Source: Phycisphaerales bacterium (GTDB lineage: Bacteria; Planctomycetota; Phycisphaerae; Phycisphaerales; SM1A02). Taken from it: a DNA stretch of 64,000 nucleotides. Positions 27,779 through 36,028 of this stretch are shown here, in pieces. The position numbers and the translations under genes are program-made. The notes beneath the pieces were generated by a model that saw only the letters and a program-made list of their open reading frames with translations, ran no database searches and was not told the origin of the DNA. The stretch spans positions 62,001 to 126,000 of the forward strand of contig JASMLR010000004.1 of NCBI GenBank assembly GCA_030748575.1, written 5' to 3'. Numbering within the stretch: position 1 is the stretch's first letter; each line of letters starts with the position of its first letter.

Positions 27779-29164
27779 TCAGGCGTCGGTCCGGGCGGCG
27801 GTGACAACACTCTTGAGGTTGACGAATTCGTGGATCCCGGCGCAGCCGAGCTCCCGGCCAAAGCCACTGGACCTCGCTCCTCCGAACGGAACCCGGGGGT
27901 CACTCCGAACAAAGTCGTTGACGGCAACGCATCCTGCGTCGATGTCGTTGCATGCAATCCGCGTCCCACGAGCGGCGTCATTGGTGAACACGGCGCCGGC
28001 GAGGCCAAAGGACGTGCCATCAGCAAGGCGGATGGCATCGTCCGCGTCGGTGGCTTGAACAAGGCACGCCACCGGCCCGAACATCTCCTCGTCAAACGCC
28101 GGCATGCCCGGCGCGACGCCCGCGAGCACGGTCGGCGGGTACCACCAGCCCGCCTGGTTCGGAACTTCGCCGCCCAGCAGGCACGATGCGCCCGCGGCCA
28201 GACTCCGCTGCACCTGACTGTGAAGGTGGTCGCGAAGATCTTCTCGCGCCATCGGGCCGAGCGTGGACGCCTCGTCCATGGGGTCACGCATCTCGATGGC
28301 TGACATGCGGCGTAGCACCGCCGCCTCAAACTGGTCGTACACCGCGTCGACCACGATCAGTCGCTTGGCGGCGATACATACCTGGCCGCAATTGAGCATG
28401 CGGCTGGATACGCAACGGTCCGCGGCCAATTCAATGTCTGCGTCGGCCAACACGACGTAGGGATCGCTTCCGCCGAGTTCCATGACGCACTTCTTGAGCT
28501 GCGCGCCTGCTTCTGAAGCAACGGCCCGGCCCGCGGCATCACTGCCTGTCAGCGTCACGCCTCGGACGCTGGGGTGCCGGATGACGGAGGGAGAGTCAGC
28601 AACGTCGATCGGCAGGTCAGCGAACAGCCCGTCCGGACCCCCCGCGTCCGACAGGATCGAGGTGATGTCGGCGCCGCACCCCATCGTGTTCGGCGCGTGC
28701 TTGAGCACCATGGCGTTGCCCGCCATCAGGTTGGGTGCCGCGGCGCGAAAGACCTGCCAGAAGGGAAAGTTCCACGGCATGACGGCGTAGAGCACGCCGA
28801 TTGGACGTCGCACGACGCGGACCTCCGCGTGCTCGATCGGGAACACTTCGTCGGCGAGCATGGACTCGGCGTGTTCGGCGTAGTACTCACACACCCAGGC
28901 GCACTTTTCAATCTCCGCGCGGGACTCCGTAATCGGCTTGCCCATTTCGCGTGTGCATCGGTCCGCGAGCGTATCGACGTTGGATCGAAGCGCCGCGGCG
29001 GCGGCGATCAGGACCTTTGATCGTTCGGCGAACGTCGTGTGTCGCCACGTCTGCCAGGCCTCGTGGGCAGCCGAGACTCGGCGGGCGGCCTCGTCAGCGT
29101 CGATGCCTGCGTGGTCTCGAACGTGCCTGCCGTTGGATGGATCTATGATCGGGAAGTTGCTCAC
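27779..29164 (-). CDS. NAD(P)-dependent aldehyde dehydrogenase, succinate-semialdehyde type
   Basis: Cytoplasmic ALDH superfamily enzyme oxidising an aldehyde to an acid. Visible motifs: PWNFPFWQVFRAAAP, TGSDAAGRAVA, the general-base glutamate in VMELGGSDP, the catalytic cysteine in LNCGQVCIAAKR, and EEMFGPVACL. The sequence flavour is that of the succinate-semialdehyde dehydrogenase subgroup, but the substrate is not proven. GTG at 29164 is chosen because it overlaps the stop of the VOC gene (GTGA); the frame could begin at 29194. Length 461 aa. Confidence 0.88.
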   Translation of the reverse strand: MSNFPIIDPSNGRHVRDHAGIDADEAARRVSAAHEAWQTWRHTTFAERSKVLIAAAAALRSNVDTLADRCTREMGKPITESRAEIEKCAWVCEYYAEHAESMLADEVFPIEHAEVRVVRRPIGVLYAVMPWNFPFWQVFRAAAPNLMAGNAMVLKHAPNTMGCGADITSILSDAGGPDGLFADLPIDVADSPSVIRHPSVRGVTLTGSDAAGRAVASEAGAQLKKCVMELGGSDPYVVLADADIELAADRCVSSRMLNCGQVCIAAKRLIVVDAVYDQFEAAVLRRMSAIEMRDPMDEASTLGPMAREDLRDHLHSQVQRSLAAGASCLLGGEVPNQAGWWYPPTVLAGVAPGMPAFDEEMFGPVACLVQATDADDAIRLADGTSFGLAGAVFTNDAARGTRIACNDIDAGCVAVNDFVRSDPRVPFGGARSSGFGRELGCAGIHEFVNLKSVVTAARTDA

Positions 29165-29979
29165 TTTGGCTGGCACCCACACCCACTGCCGCACGTGGTG
29201 GCGAGCAATTTGTACATGGAAATGACAGCACCGGTCGGATCCTGAATGGTCGAGTATCGAACAACCCCCGGAACGTCCGTGGGCTGCTGATACACCTGCC
29301 CGCCCAATGCAGCCGCCTTGGCCGTCAACTCGTCGATGTCCTCAGTTTGCACGCTCGGTGTCCAGCAGGACGGGTGGCCTTCACCCCATGTCTCCGGCAC
29401 TTTGAGCAGCCCGCCCACCAGCGTCTCCCCATCCATGAAGCAACAGTAAGGCGGGTCCGTTGCTGCCGGGTGATCGACCGCCGTCCAACCGAGCAGGTCG
29501 TTGTAGAACGTTCTGGCTCGCTCAACATCGGTGGTCGCCAACTCCCACCAGCCGAAGGCCCGGTCGCCGGTCGCATTGACGCCGTCTCCACCCTCGAAGA
29601 GCGAAAAGACGGCGCCTGTTGGATCGGTTACGACACAGAACTTCCCAGGTGGGATGGCCGTGACCGGAACGCACAGCGATCCACCGCACTCGGTGACTCT
29701 GGCGGCGACGGCCTCAATCTCCGTGACAGCGACGTAGCTCATCCAGTGGGCAGGGATCTCTGCCGGCCACTCCGCATCCATCGCCATCATGCCGGCAATC
29801 GGAGCCTCACCGGATTGGAAGATCGTGTAGTTGAACTCCGGGTAGGCCTGAACTTCTTGCGTCCAGCCAAAGAGCTCGCTGTAGAAGGCGCCGGCGGCCA
29901 CTGTGTCGCGGGTGGTGCACTCCTGCCAGCAGAATTGACGAGCGGTGATCGGTTCCATGGTCAGTGTGTCGGTTGTCAT
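29161..29979 (-). CDS. VOC-superfamily protein with two glyoxalase-like domains
   Basis: Two tandem vicinal-oxygen-chelate modules, about residues 10-135 (FCWQECTTRDTVAAGAFYSE...VVTDPTGAVFSLFEG) and 142-265 (FGWWELATTDVERARTFYND...IQDPTGAVISMYK). The C-terminus carries a Cys-rich tail (CGSGCGCQPK). GAGGAG lies 7 nt before the ATG at 29979, so the longer frame is rejected. Length 272 aa. It is coupled to the ALDH gene, suggesting joint removal of a reactive aldehyde or related metabolite (inference). Confidence 0.85.
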   Translation of the reverse strand: MTTDTLTMEPITARQFCWQECTTRDTVAAGAFYSELFGWTQEVQAYPEFNYTIFQSGEAPIAGMMAMDAEWPAEIPAHWMSYVAVTEIEAVAARVTECGGSLCVPVTAIPPGKFCVVTDPTGAVFSLFEGGDGVNATGDRAFGWWELATTDVERARTFYNDLLGWTAVDHPAATDPPYCCFMDGETLVGGLLKVPETWGEGHPSCWTPSVQTEDIDELTAKAAALGGQVYQQPTDVPGVVRYSTIQDPTGAVISMYKLLATTCGSGCGCQPK

Positions 29980-30059
29980 GGACGGCTCCTCTGCTGTAAT
30001 GAAACGACCGGCCACTGTCGCAGGGTGGCTAGTCGGTGTCAAACATGTCTCTCGTGGCG

Positions 30060-30605
30060 TCAGCGGCGGCGCTGACGTCCCATTGAACAGCCCAGGAGCA
30101 ATGCCACGAGGGCCGAAGGGGCCGGAACAAGCACGGACGTGAGATCAGGTGGGATGGCCGAAAAGTCCTCATTGAATCCGTTGTACCACCCGGAGATCAT
30201 GCCGTTCGTGATGGGGGTGAGGTCGGTGCCTGCGACAGCGTCGGACCAGTCCGGCCCATTGCCTTGAACGGTCCCGAGCGCGTGCGACCAGTACAGGTCC
30301 GGGTCGCCAGCCGGGCTTCCGTACGCAAAGTTGTTGACAAAGATGCCGCTGCCCCAGTCCGTCCAGTCATACATCAGGCCGGCGTCTGCTTCGATGGCAA
30401 GCAGCATGTCGTGCACGCTGGCGTCGCCGTCCCACGAGTACGACCAGGCGTAGACGGGATAGTTGGTCGCCGTGAAATCAATGACGACGTACGCGGTGTG
30501 CTCGCCCGAACCGACCTGAGACCAGTCGGGAATGTCGAAGATGAGATCGGCGGATGCAGCCGACGCAGAGGCTGCGACGCCTGCGATGACCCAACGTGCC
30601 CACAT
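30060..30605 (-). CDS. Secreted protein with PEP-CTERM-like sorting tail
   Basis: A signal peptide (MWARWVIAGVAASASAASA) precedes an aromatic-rich, beta-type domain (FTATNYPVYAWSYSWDGD). The C-terminus VPAPSALVALLLGCSMGRQRRR has the tripartite PEP-CTERM layout in its planctomycete form: a P-A-P motif, a short membrane helix and a basic end. Such tails are recognised by exosortase; no exosortase gene is in this window. GGGAGG lies 7 nt before the ATG. Length 181 aa, function unknown. The 274 bp upstream show no gene I can support. Confidence 0.75.
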   Translation of the reverse strand: MWARWVIAGVAASASAASADLIFDIPDWSQVGSGEHTAYVVIDFTATNYPVYAWSYSWDGDASVHDMLLAIEADAGLMYDWTDWGSGIFVNNFAYGSPAGDPDLYWSHALGTVQGNGPDWSDAVAGTDLTPITNGMISGWYNGFNEDFSAIPPDLTSVLVPAPSALVALLLGCSMGRQRRR

Positions 30606-30879
30606 GACGCGCCTCCCGGGCCCGTGATCGGCGGGCCCTGCTCAGGAAACGGGGCAGATCTTCCGGCGGTGACTCATGCTTCGATTGCCTTTCCACCCGC
30701 AGTTGCGGGCAGTCGCGGTGATCGACGCTTCGGCCTCACTGGGGCCGGGGAGCCATGCGGTGCCGGTACCCCGGTGGACCGGCCCACCGGTTGGGCGTTT
30801 CACCCATTCCTCTTCGCCCTCGCCGCCGGCACGCGCCGTCGCCCGAGGGAACCTCGTTCCGACCTGCGAGGGTAGGGGA

Positions 30880-32175
30880 TCAACTGCCAGAGGCGTCATA
30901 CTTTCGGCGGTACTTGTCTCGGAGCTGTGTATGGCGGCTTTCCAGATCGATCCTCCGCCCATCGATCCACGCCTGCTCCACCTGCGTTTGAATCTGCAGG
31001 GGATCCCCGGTCGTGATGATGACGGTCGCGGCCTTGCCCGGCTCCAGACTCCCCAGACGGTCGCCGACGCCCAGGATCTCGGCAGCGTCGATGGTGATCG
31101 ACCGAAGCCCTTCTTCGGGTGTGAGCCCGTTGGCGACCGCGGTCGCGGCATGATGGGGGAGGTTCCGCAGGTGCGCGGGACGGTCCCTCGGGCCGATGCA
31201 GAATCGAACGCCGGCATCACGCAGGCGTGCCGGGAGCGTGTGCGGCTCATCCGGGTCGCGATTGCGGCTGCGTGGATAGCGGTGCACACCACGGACGATG
31301 ACCGGCACGTCCTCTTCGACGAGCAACGAAGCGACCTCGTCCGCCTCTTCACCGCCGAGAATGATCGGCGAGAGCTCACGCCCCTTTGCCCAGGCGACCG
31401 CGGTTGCAATCTGACCGGCCGTTGACGCCTTGATGAGCACCGGCTGCTCGCCTTCGATGGCGGCGCGGAGTGCCTCAGATCGACTGTCTGGCGGAAGCGT
31501 GGGGTCGGCCGCAGCTGCGTCGAGCCAGGACGCTGCATGGTCGAAGTAGGCGTCGATCGCCTCGATGTGCTTTGATGATCCGCTGCTCCTTCGACCGAGC
31601 GACGGCCACTCGATGACCAGGGCCGCAGACGGAACGATGGCGAGATCCTCCCAGTCCCACCCGTCCAGGCGAATGAGCGCCGCCTGGCCGGGGATCCGTC
31701 CACCGTCAGGCACGGACAACGCCGTGAGCACGCCGGCAGCGCGAGAGACGGGGATGAGATCGCTGTCCGGGTTGAGGGCCACGACGGCTTTCGCTTCAGG
31801 GGTGAACGAACCCAACTCGTCGTGATCGTGCGTGACTTCCGCCATGCCTGTTTCCACGAGCCCGAGAATCGAGTCCGCCGCGATGAGTCCCGGGTACACG
31901 TGCCGGCCCTCAAGGTCAATGACGGTGGCGCCGTCCAGGTGCGGGCGGTCGCCCCGGCCGACGAGGGTGATACGACCATCCTCGAATGCAATCCATCCGC
32001 CTTCAAGCGGGGGCGCCGTGACCGGATGAATGGTGCCGCCGACCATCAGCGTGATTCCCGACGCCGGCACGGCCGGAATCTGCCGCGACTGGGCGAGCGC
32101 CGGCCCAGCGAGCATGATGGCCGCCAGCGGGGCGAGGGCCTGCGTGGGGCGGATCAAGTGCCTCATGCCGATCAT
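30880..32175 (-). CDS. Amidohydrolase-like protein lacking the metal-binding HxH
   Basis: Signal peptide (LAPLAAIMLAGPALA), then an amidohydrolase frame: GRITLVGRGD, IDLEGRHVYPGLIAADSI, and the usual ending LTPEEGLRSITIDAAEILGV-LGSLEPGKAATVIITTGDP. Where active enzymes have PG.ID.H.H, this one has PGLIAADSIL, so the first two metal ligands are absent. It is probably catalytically dead or repurposed. ATG at 32175 overlaps the stop of the larger amidohydrolase gene (ATGA), so the two are coupled. Length 431 aa. Confidence 0.8.
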   Translation of the reverse strand: MIGMRHLIRPTQALAPLAAIMLAGPALAQSRQIPAVPASGITLMVGGTIHPVTAPPLEGGWIAFEDGRITLVGRGDRPHLDGATVIDLEGRHVYPGLIAADSILGLVETGMAEVTHDHDELGSFTPEAKAVVALNPDSDLIPVSRAAGVLTALSVPDGGRIPGQAALIRLDGWDWEDLAIVPSAALVIEWPSLGRRSSGSSKHIEAIDAYFDHAASWLDAAAADPTLPPDSRSEALRAAIEGEQPVLIKASTAGQIATAVAWAKGRELSPIILGGEEADEVASLLVEEDVPVIVRGVHRYPRSRNRDPDEPHTLPARLRDAGVRFCIGPRDRPAHLRNLPHHAATAVANGLTPEEGLRSITIDAAEILGVGDRLGSLEPGKAATVIITTGDPLQIQTQVEQAWIDGRRIDLESRHTQLRDKYRRKYDASGS

Positions 32176-35100
32176 CGCGCGTCCTCCGTGTGGCCTGTGT
32201 GGCCCGTATGGCCCGTGTGGACATGGTCCGCCGGAATGCCGCAGCATCCACGGTGGTCGTCCGCAGGGTCGAGATAGGGATTGGCCGCCCAGGCCGGTGT
32301 GGGTTCGTCGTCATCGACAGGTGACGGCGGCTCGCCGAGGCTCTCCAGCAGGACAAGCTGGACCAGCCGCGTTCGGTCGGCGGCGTCCCTGGCGGCGAGC
32401 GTGGCGTCCTCCTCCCTGTCGAAGTACCGGCATCCATCGATCCAGGTCTGCATGCACAGGCTGTAGGAGTCAAGCGGATGCAGATTCCACACCACGAAGT
32501 CTGCGTCCTTCCCGACGGCCAGTGATCCGGTGCGGTCGTCGATCCCAAGTTGCCTGGCGGGATTGAGCGTCACGAACTTGAGCGCTTCCTCCGGGGGTAG
32601 CCCGCCATACCGAACCGCCTTCGCCGCCTCGTCGTTCATACGTGTGGCGAGTTCGCTGTCATCGCTGTTGAAGGACACGACAACGCCCTGGTCATGCATG
32701 ATGGCGCCGTTCCATGGAATGGCGTCCATGACCTCAATCTTGTACGCCCACCAGTCACTGAAGGAACTGGCGCCGGCGCCATGCCGCGCAATGTCGTCCG
32801 CGACCTTGTACCCCTCCAGGATGTGCTGCAGGGTGCCGATCGTGATCCCGAACTCCTCGCAGGTGCGAAGCAAGGCCAGAATCTCATCCTGGCGATACGA
32901 ATGGCAGTGAATGAGGCGATCGCCGTCGAGGACCTCAGAGAGCGTTTCAAACTCATAGTCCCGTCGCGGAGGCACTTCGCCGGCCCGCTCATCATCGCTC
33001 ATCGCATTCCAGCGGTCCCACGCAGCCTGGTAGTGCCGCGCTGTGGCCAGGCGGTCGCGGATAAACGCCTCAACACCCATGCGAGAGTCCGGGTACCGGC
33101 CACTCGAGCGTTTGACATTCTCTCCGAGCGCGAACTTGATGCCTGCTGGTGCCGATGCCACGGGGAATGCTCGGGCGGGCTGCCCCCAGCGAAGTTTGAC
33201 CACGCTGTTCCGACCGCCGATCGGATTGGCCGATCCGTGTAACTGGTTGGCGATCGTCAAGCCGCCAGCGAGTTGTCGGTACCAGTTCATGTCATCCCCG
33301 GCCACGACGTCGCCAATACCAACCCGGGCTGTGCTCGCTTCGTTGAATTCGTTGACGCCTCCGTCGATGCCTGTGTGGCTGTGGCAGTCGATCATGCCAG
33401 GCGTGATGTGCAGACCCGTTGCGTCAACAACCAGATCTTCGGTGCCATCTGGATCCGGTGCGGCGTCCATGGGGCCAACCCATGCAATGCGTCCGTCCCG
33501 AACGATCAGGCATCCGTCGGAGATGGTTCCAGCCTGCTCAAGCGTCCAGATCGTGGCGTGTTCAAACCGGGCGTTGACGGGCGTGACCGGTGCGTGCCTG
33601 CCTCGCGCGCCGAGCGGGTAGGGGATCGACTCCGGGATTCCGGTCCAGCGGGCTTCGGGTTCTTCGGAATCCTCACTTTCCTCGCCGGTCGCACCATCGT
33701 CGCTTCGGCTCACTGAAAGATCGGCTTCGCCCATGGGGCCGGTTGCTGTGCCGCTTGCGTTCTCACCGTCCACGTTGACGACGATGCGGAAGGCCCCGCC
33801 GCCGGGACCGTCCCCGGTGAACTCAAGCGTGCCCGTTGCGGGGTCGTAGGAGCCATTGGACATCGGCATGTCCTGCTCCATGAGCCGAATCGCACCTTCC
33901 ACCGTTTCGCCGTCACGGGTAATCGTCAGTTCGATCGGCGGCTCAAAGTCCGTCCCGAAGGCAATGTTGCCGACCCACGTGCCAGCAACGGGATCGCGGT
34001 CTGCGTCATCTGCTTCGACGCCGCTTTCGGCGGTCTCGTCCTCATCGGTCGTCTCGCCTTCGCCCGTAATGTCCAGACGCATGGGCAGGACCGTGCCGTC
34101 CGGAAGGACCGCGCGGCCGATGACCGCGCTGCCGCGAATCACGCCCGCGAGTCGAATCCAGTCCGGGCGATCGAGCAGCCGCCCGTCGAGCGATGCCGTC
34201 ACGCGGTGCCCCGTGACGCCGACCTTTTTGACCTTGGCCTTGGTGCCATCGGCCAGGGTCACCGAGAGTTTCTTGCTGCCGGAGTCCAGCGTTGCATCTG
34301 CGGTGGCGTCGCCGACCTGGATGGTGCCGATGCCGTCGAGGGCCGCGACGGGGTCCTGCGTGTGGTCTTCGCGGTGGCCGGAGACCCACGTCTCCTCGAT
34401 GGAGGTGTCGTCATCGAACAGGTCGCCGTCGCACACCACCAGGTGGGCCGCCATGCCGGGCGCGATGCGGCCGACGCGGCCGTCGACCTGCAGCAGCGCT
34501 GCCGGCGAGGTCGTGATCTGGGCAAGCGCCGCATCCTCGGAGAGTCCGCCCTTGATGGCCTGGCCGAGCGCCTCGCGGACGGCTTGCGGTTTGTCCAGGC
34601 CGGTCGTTGTCACACAGGTCGAGACGCCTGCATCCGAGAGGCGGCGGAGATTGGTCGGCGCCTGCTCCCAGACCTGCAGCGTTCGCAGTGGAACCCGGAT
34701 GGCGGCGTCGATCGATTCCAGTTTCGGTCGCTCGGGGTAGTCCAGCGGAATGATGAACGGCCGATTCATGTCGGTCACCCCGGGCAGATCCCGGTACTCG
34801 TCGCCGCTGCCAAGCACGATCAGGTCCAGGTCGAGCTCACGGGCCAGCGCGTCGGCCCGGAGGGTCTCCTTGACGTCACGCGCGTCGAGCATGAGCGTGC
34901 GGTCGCCAGCGGTCACAGCCCGGAGCGCAGCGAGGTCGTCCCGCCGCGCTGGCCTGCGCAGTCCGTTTCGGTCGGCTGCGGCGATGGCCTCGTCGTACCA
35001 ACGCGCGTCGGACACCGCCTGCCGCAGCATGGCCATAGATCCCATGAGGGACCCGGGCCCGCCCCCCGCGCCCCAGCCACCTCGCTCAAAGGCGGCGGCC

Positions 35101-35630
35101 ATGGCAGGGGCGCCGCCACAGTCGACGGCGCCGTCGTCGGCAGTGGTCATGACGACGCCGGTGCCGCGGAGAATCCCGTCCTTCGGGTAGGTGGCGGCCA
35201 CGCAGTATCCGCCGCGGCGAAACTTCGCTCGCTCGCCGGCGTCGAGTGCGGCCCCGCCGGTGCGAAGATCGAGTTCTGGACTGATGCGTTCATTCCAGTG
35301 GGTCGATGGTCCCCGATCAACCTCGGGCCCTTCGACGTAGGCGGCGGGCTCAACGAAGCCCGGGTAGATCACCATGCCTTCCATGGGCCAGAGGCGGGCG
35401 TCGGCCGGGACCTTGATGTCGGTACCGACGGCTTCCACCATGCCGTTACGAATGACGATGGTCGCTGCATCCAGCCGCGTTCCGGGGGCTGTGACGACGT
35501 CGGCGCCGACCAGCGCGTGGCACGGCTGACGGTGCTCGAAGGGCCCGTTCGGGCGGGGTCCCGGATCATCGGTGGGGGCGCTGAACGAGGAGGCCGCCAC
35601 GGCAGCCACCGGCAAAACGACGCGAATCAT
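32172..35630 (-). CDS. Two-module secreted amidohydrolase, N-terminal module degenerate
   Basis: Signal peptide, then an amidohydrolase module (about 35-440) in which the HxH site reads YPGFVEPAAYV, so it lacks metal ligands. A middle region (about 450-660) of beta-rich, acidic sequence follows, then a second module (about 680-1090) that is intact: PGMIDCHSHTG, LIHCHSYRQ, LQHILEGYK and FNSDDSE, ending LNPARQLGIDDRTGSLAVGK. It resembles imidazolonepropionase-like amidohydrolases. The last residues are His-rich (HVHTGHTGHTGHTEDAR). GGAGG touches the first ATG (35639), so ATG at 35630, 9 nt downstream of it, is preferred. Length 1152 aa. Substrate unknown, possibly a peptide. Confidence 0.8.
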   Translation of the reverse strand: MIRVVLPVAAVAASSFSAPTDDPGPRPNGPFEHRQPCHALVGADVVTAPGTRLDAATIVIRNGMVEAVGTDIKVPADARLWPMEGMVIYPGFVEPAAYVEGPEVDRGPSTHWNERISPELDLRTGGAALDAGERAKFRRGGYCVAATYPKDGILRGTGVVMTTADDGAVDCGGAPAMAAAFERGGWGAGGGPGSLMGSMAMLRQAVSDARWYDEAIAAADRNGLRRPARRDDLAALRAVTAGDRTLMLDARDVKETLRADALARELDLDLIVLGSGDEYRDLPGVTDMNRPFIIPLDYPERPKLESIDAAIRVPLRTLQVWEQAPTNLRRLSDAGVSTCVTTTGLDKPQAVREALGQAIKGGLSEDAALAQITTSPAALLQVDGRVGRIAPGMAAHLVVCDGDLFDDDTSIEETWVSGHREDHTQDPVAALDGIGTIQVGDATADATLDSGSKKLSVTLADGTKAKVKKVGVTGHRVTASLDGRLLDRPDWIRLAGVIRGSAVIGRAVLPDGTVLPMRLDITGEGETTDEDETAESGVEADDADRDPVAGTWVGNIAFGTDFEPPIELTITRDGETVEGAIRLMEQDMPMSNGSYDPATGTLEFTGDGPGGGAFRIVVNVDGENASGTATGPMGEADLSVSRSDDGATGEESEDSEEPEARWTGIPESIPYPLGARGRHAPVTPVNARFEHATIWTLEQAGTISDGCLIVRDGRIAWVGPMDAAPDPDGTEDLVVDATGLHITPGMIDCHSHTGIDGGVNEFNEASTARVGIGDVVAGDDMNWYRQLAGGLTIANQLHGSANPIGGRNSVVKLRWGQPARAFPVASAPAGIKFALGENVKRSSGRYPDSRMGVEAFIRDRLATARHYQAAWDRWNAMSDDERAGEVPPRRDYEFETLSEVLDGDRLIHCHSYRQDEILALLRTCEEFGITIGTLQHILEGYKVADDIARHGAGASSFSDWWAYKIEVMDAIPWNGAIMHDQGVVVSFNSDDSELATRMNDEAAKAVRYGGLPPEEALKFVTLNPARQLGIDDRTGSLAVGKDADFVVWNLHPLDSYSLCMQTWIDGCRYFDREEDATLAARDAADRTRLVQLVLLESLGEPPSPVDDDEPTPAWAANPYLDPADDHRGCCGIPADHVHTGHTGHTGHTEDAR
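32187..32222 (-). repeat. 9-bp microsatellite coding the His-rich tail
   Basis: Four copies of CGTGTGGCC-like 9-mers (plus-strand reading) with one or two differences each. In frame on the minus strand they code GHT/VHT triplets at the C-terminus of the large amidohydrolase. The tail may bind metal. Confidence 0.75.
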
Positions 35631-35724
35631 GGGGATCATCCTCCACGGTCGGTTCCCTCCCTCGGGGCAACCGGCTCGTGGGGCAAGTCTACTGCCAAAC
35701 GATTGTTGACGGGGTCGCTCGGGC

Positions 35725-35895
35725 CTACGCGGCGCCGCGGCCGCTCAGGTCCGGCATCTCAATGGCCCGGGCCACCATGTCGGCCGGAATCCACCACCAA
35801 TATCGCTCGCCCTGCAGTTTGACGAAGAAGCACCCCTCCGCGGTGCGTCCGGCGTAGACCGCTCGTCTTCCGTCATGCAGGGTCAGCAGATACAT
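35725..35895 (-). CDS. Small hypothetical protein
   Basis: A 56-aa protein starting MYLLTLHDGRRAVYAGRTAE and rich in aromatics (RYWWWIPADM). It has no signal peptide or membrane segment. AGGAG lies 6 nt before the ATG. The frame stays open upstream to 36060, but that part is unlike protein and lacks a site. It may be a small beta-barrel binding protein; no family is recognised. Confidence 0.6.
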   Translation of the reverse strand: MYLLTLHDGRRAVYAGRTAEGCFFVKLQGERYWWWIPADMVARAIEMPDLSGRGAA

Positions 35896-36028
35896 CGTGG
35901 CTCCTGAGGCAAGCAGCGAGGTGTCCTGCTTCGAGATTCGGCTCGAGGCAGCCTCCGGTTGAGTACTTCTACGGAGAAGGGATGCCATTGTTTGATGAAA
36001 ACGCGAGTCCGGACGCAGGATTCTGCGA

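Noticed and set aside
30606-30879. Possible cyclic-di-GMP riboswitch upstream of the PEP-CTERM-like gene
   Set aside because: A few words resemble the GEMM consensus on the minus strand, but the conserved core and pairing cannot be drawn.
30642-32006. 454-aa frame overlapping the smaller amidohydrolase on the same strand
   Set aside because: Ser/Arg-rich shadow frame with no motifs; the amidohydrolase frame is clearly real.
34206-35822. 538-aa antisense frame in the large amidohydrolase
   Set aside because: Shadow of a GC-rich coding region, no signal peptide, domain or ribosome binding site.
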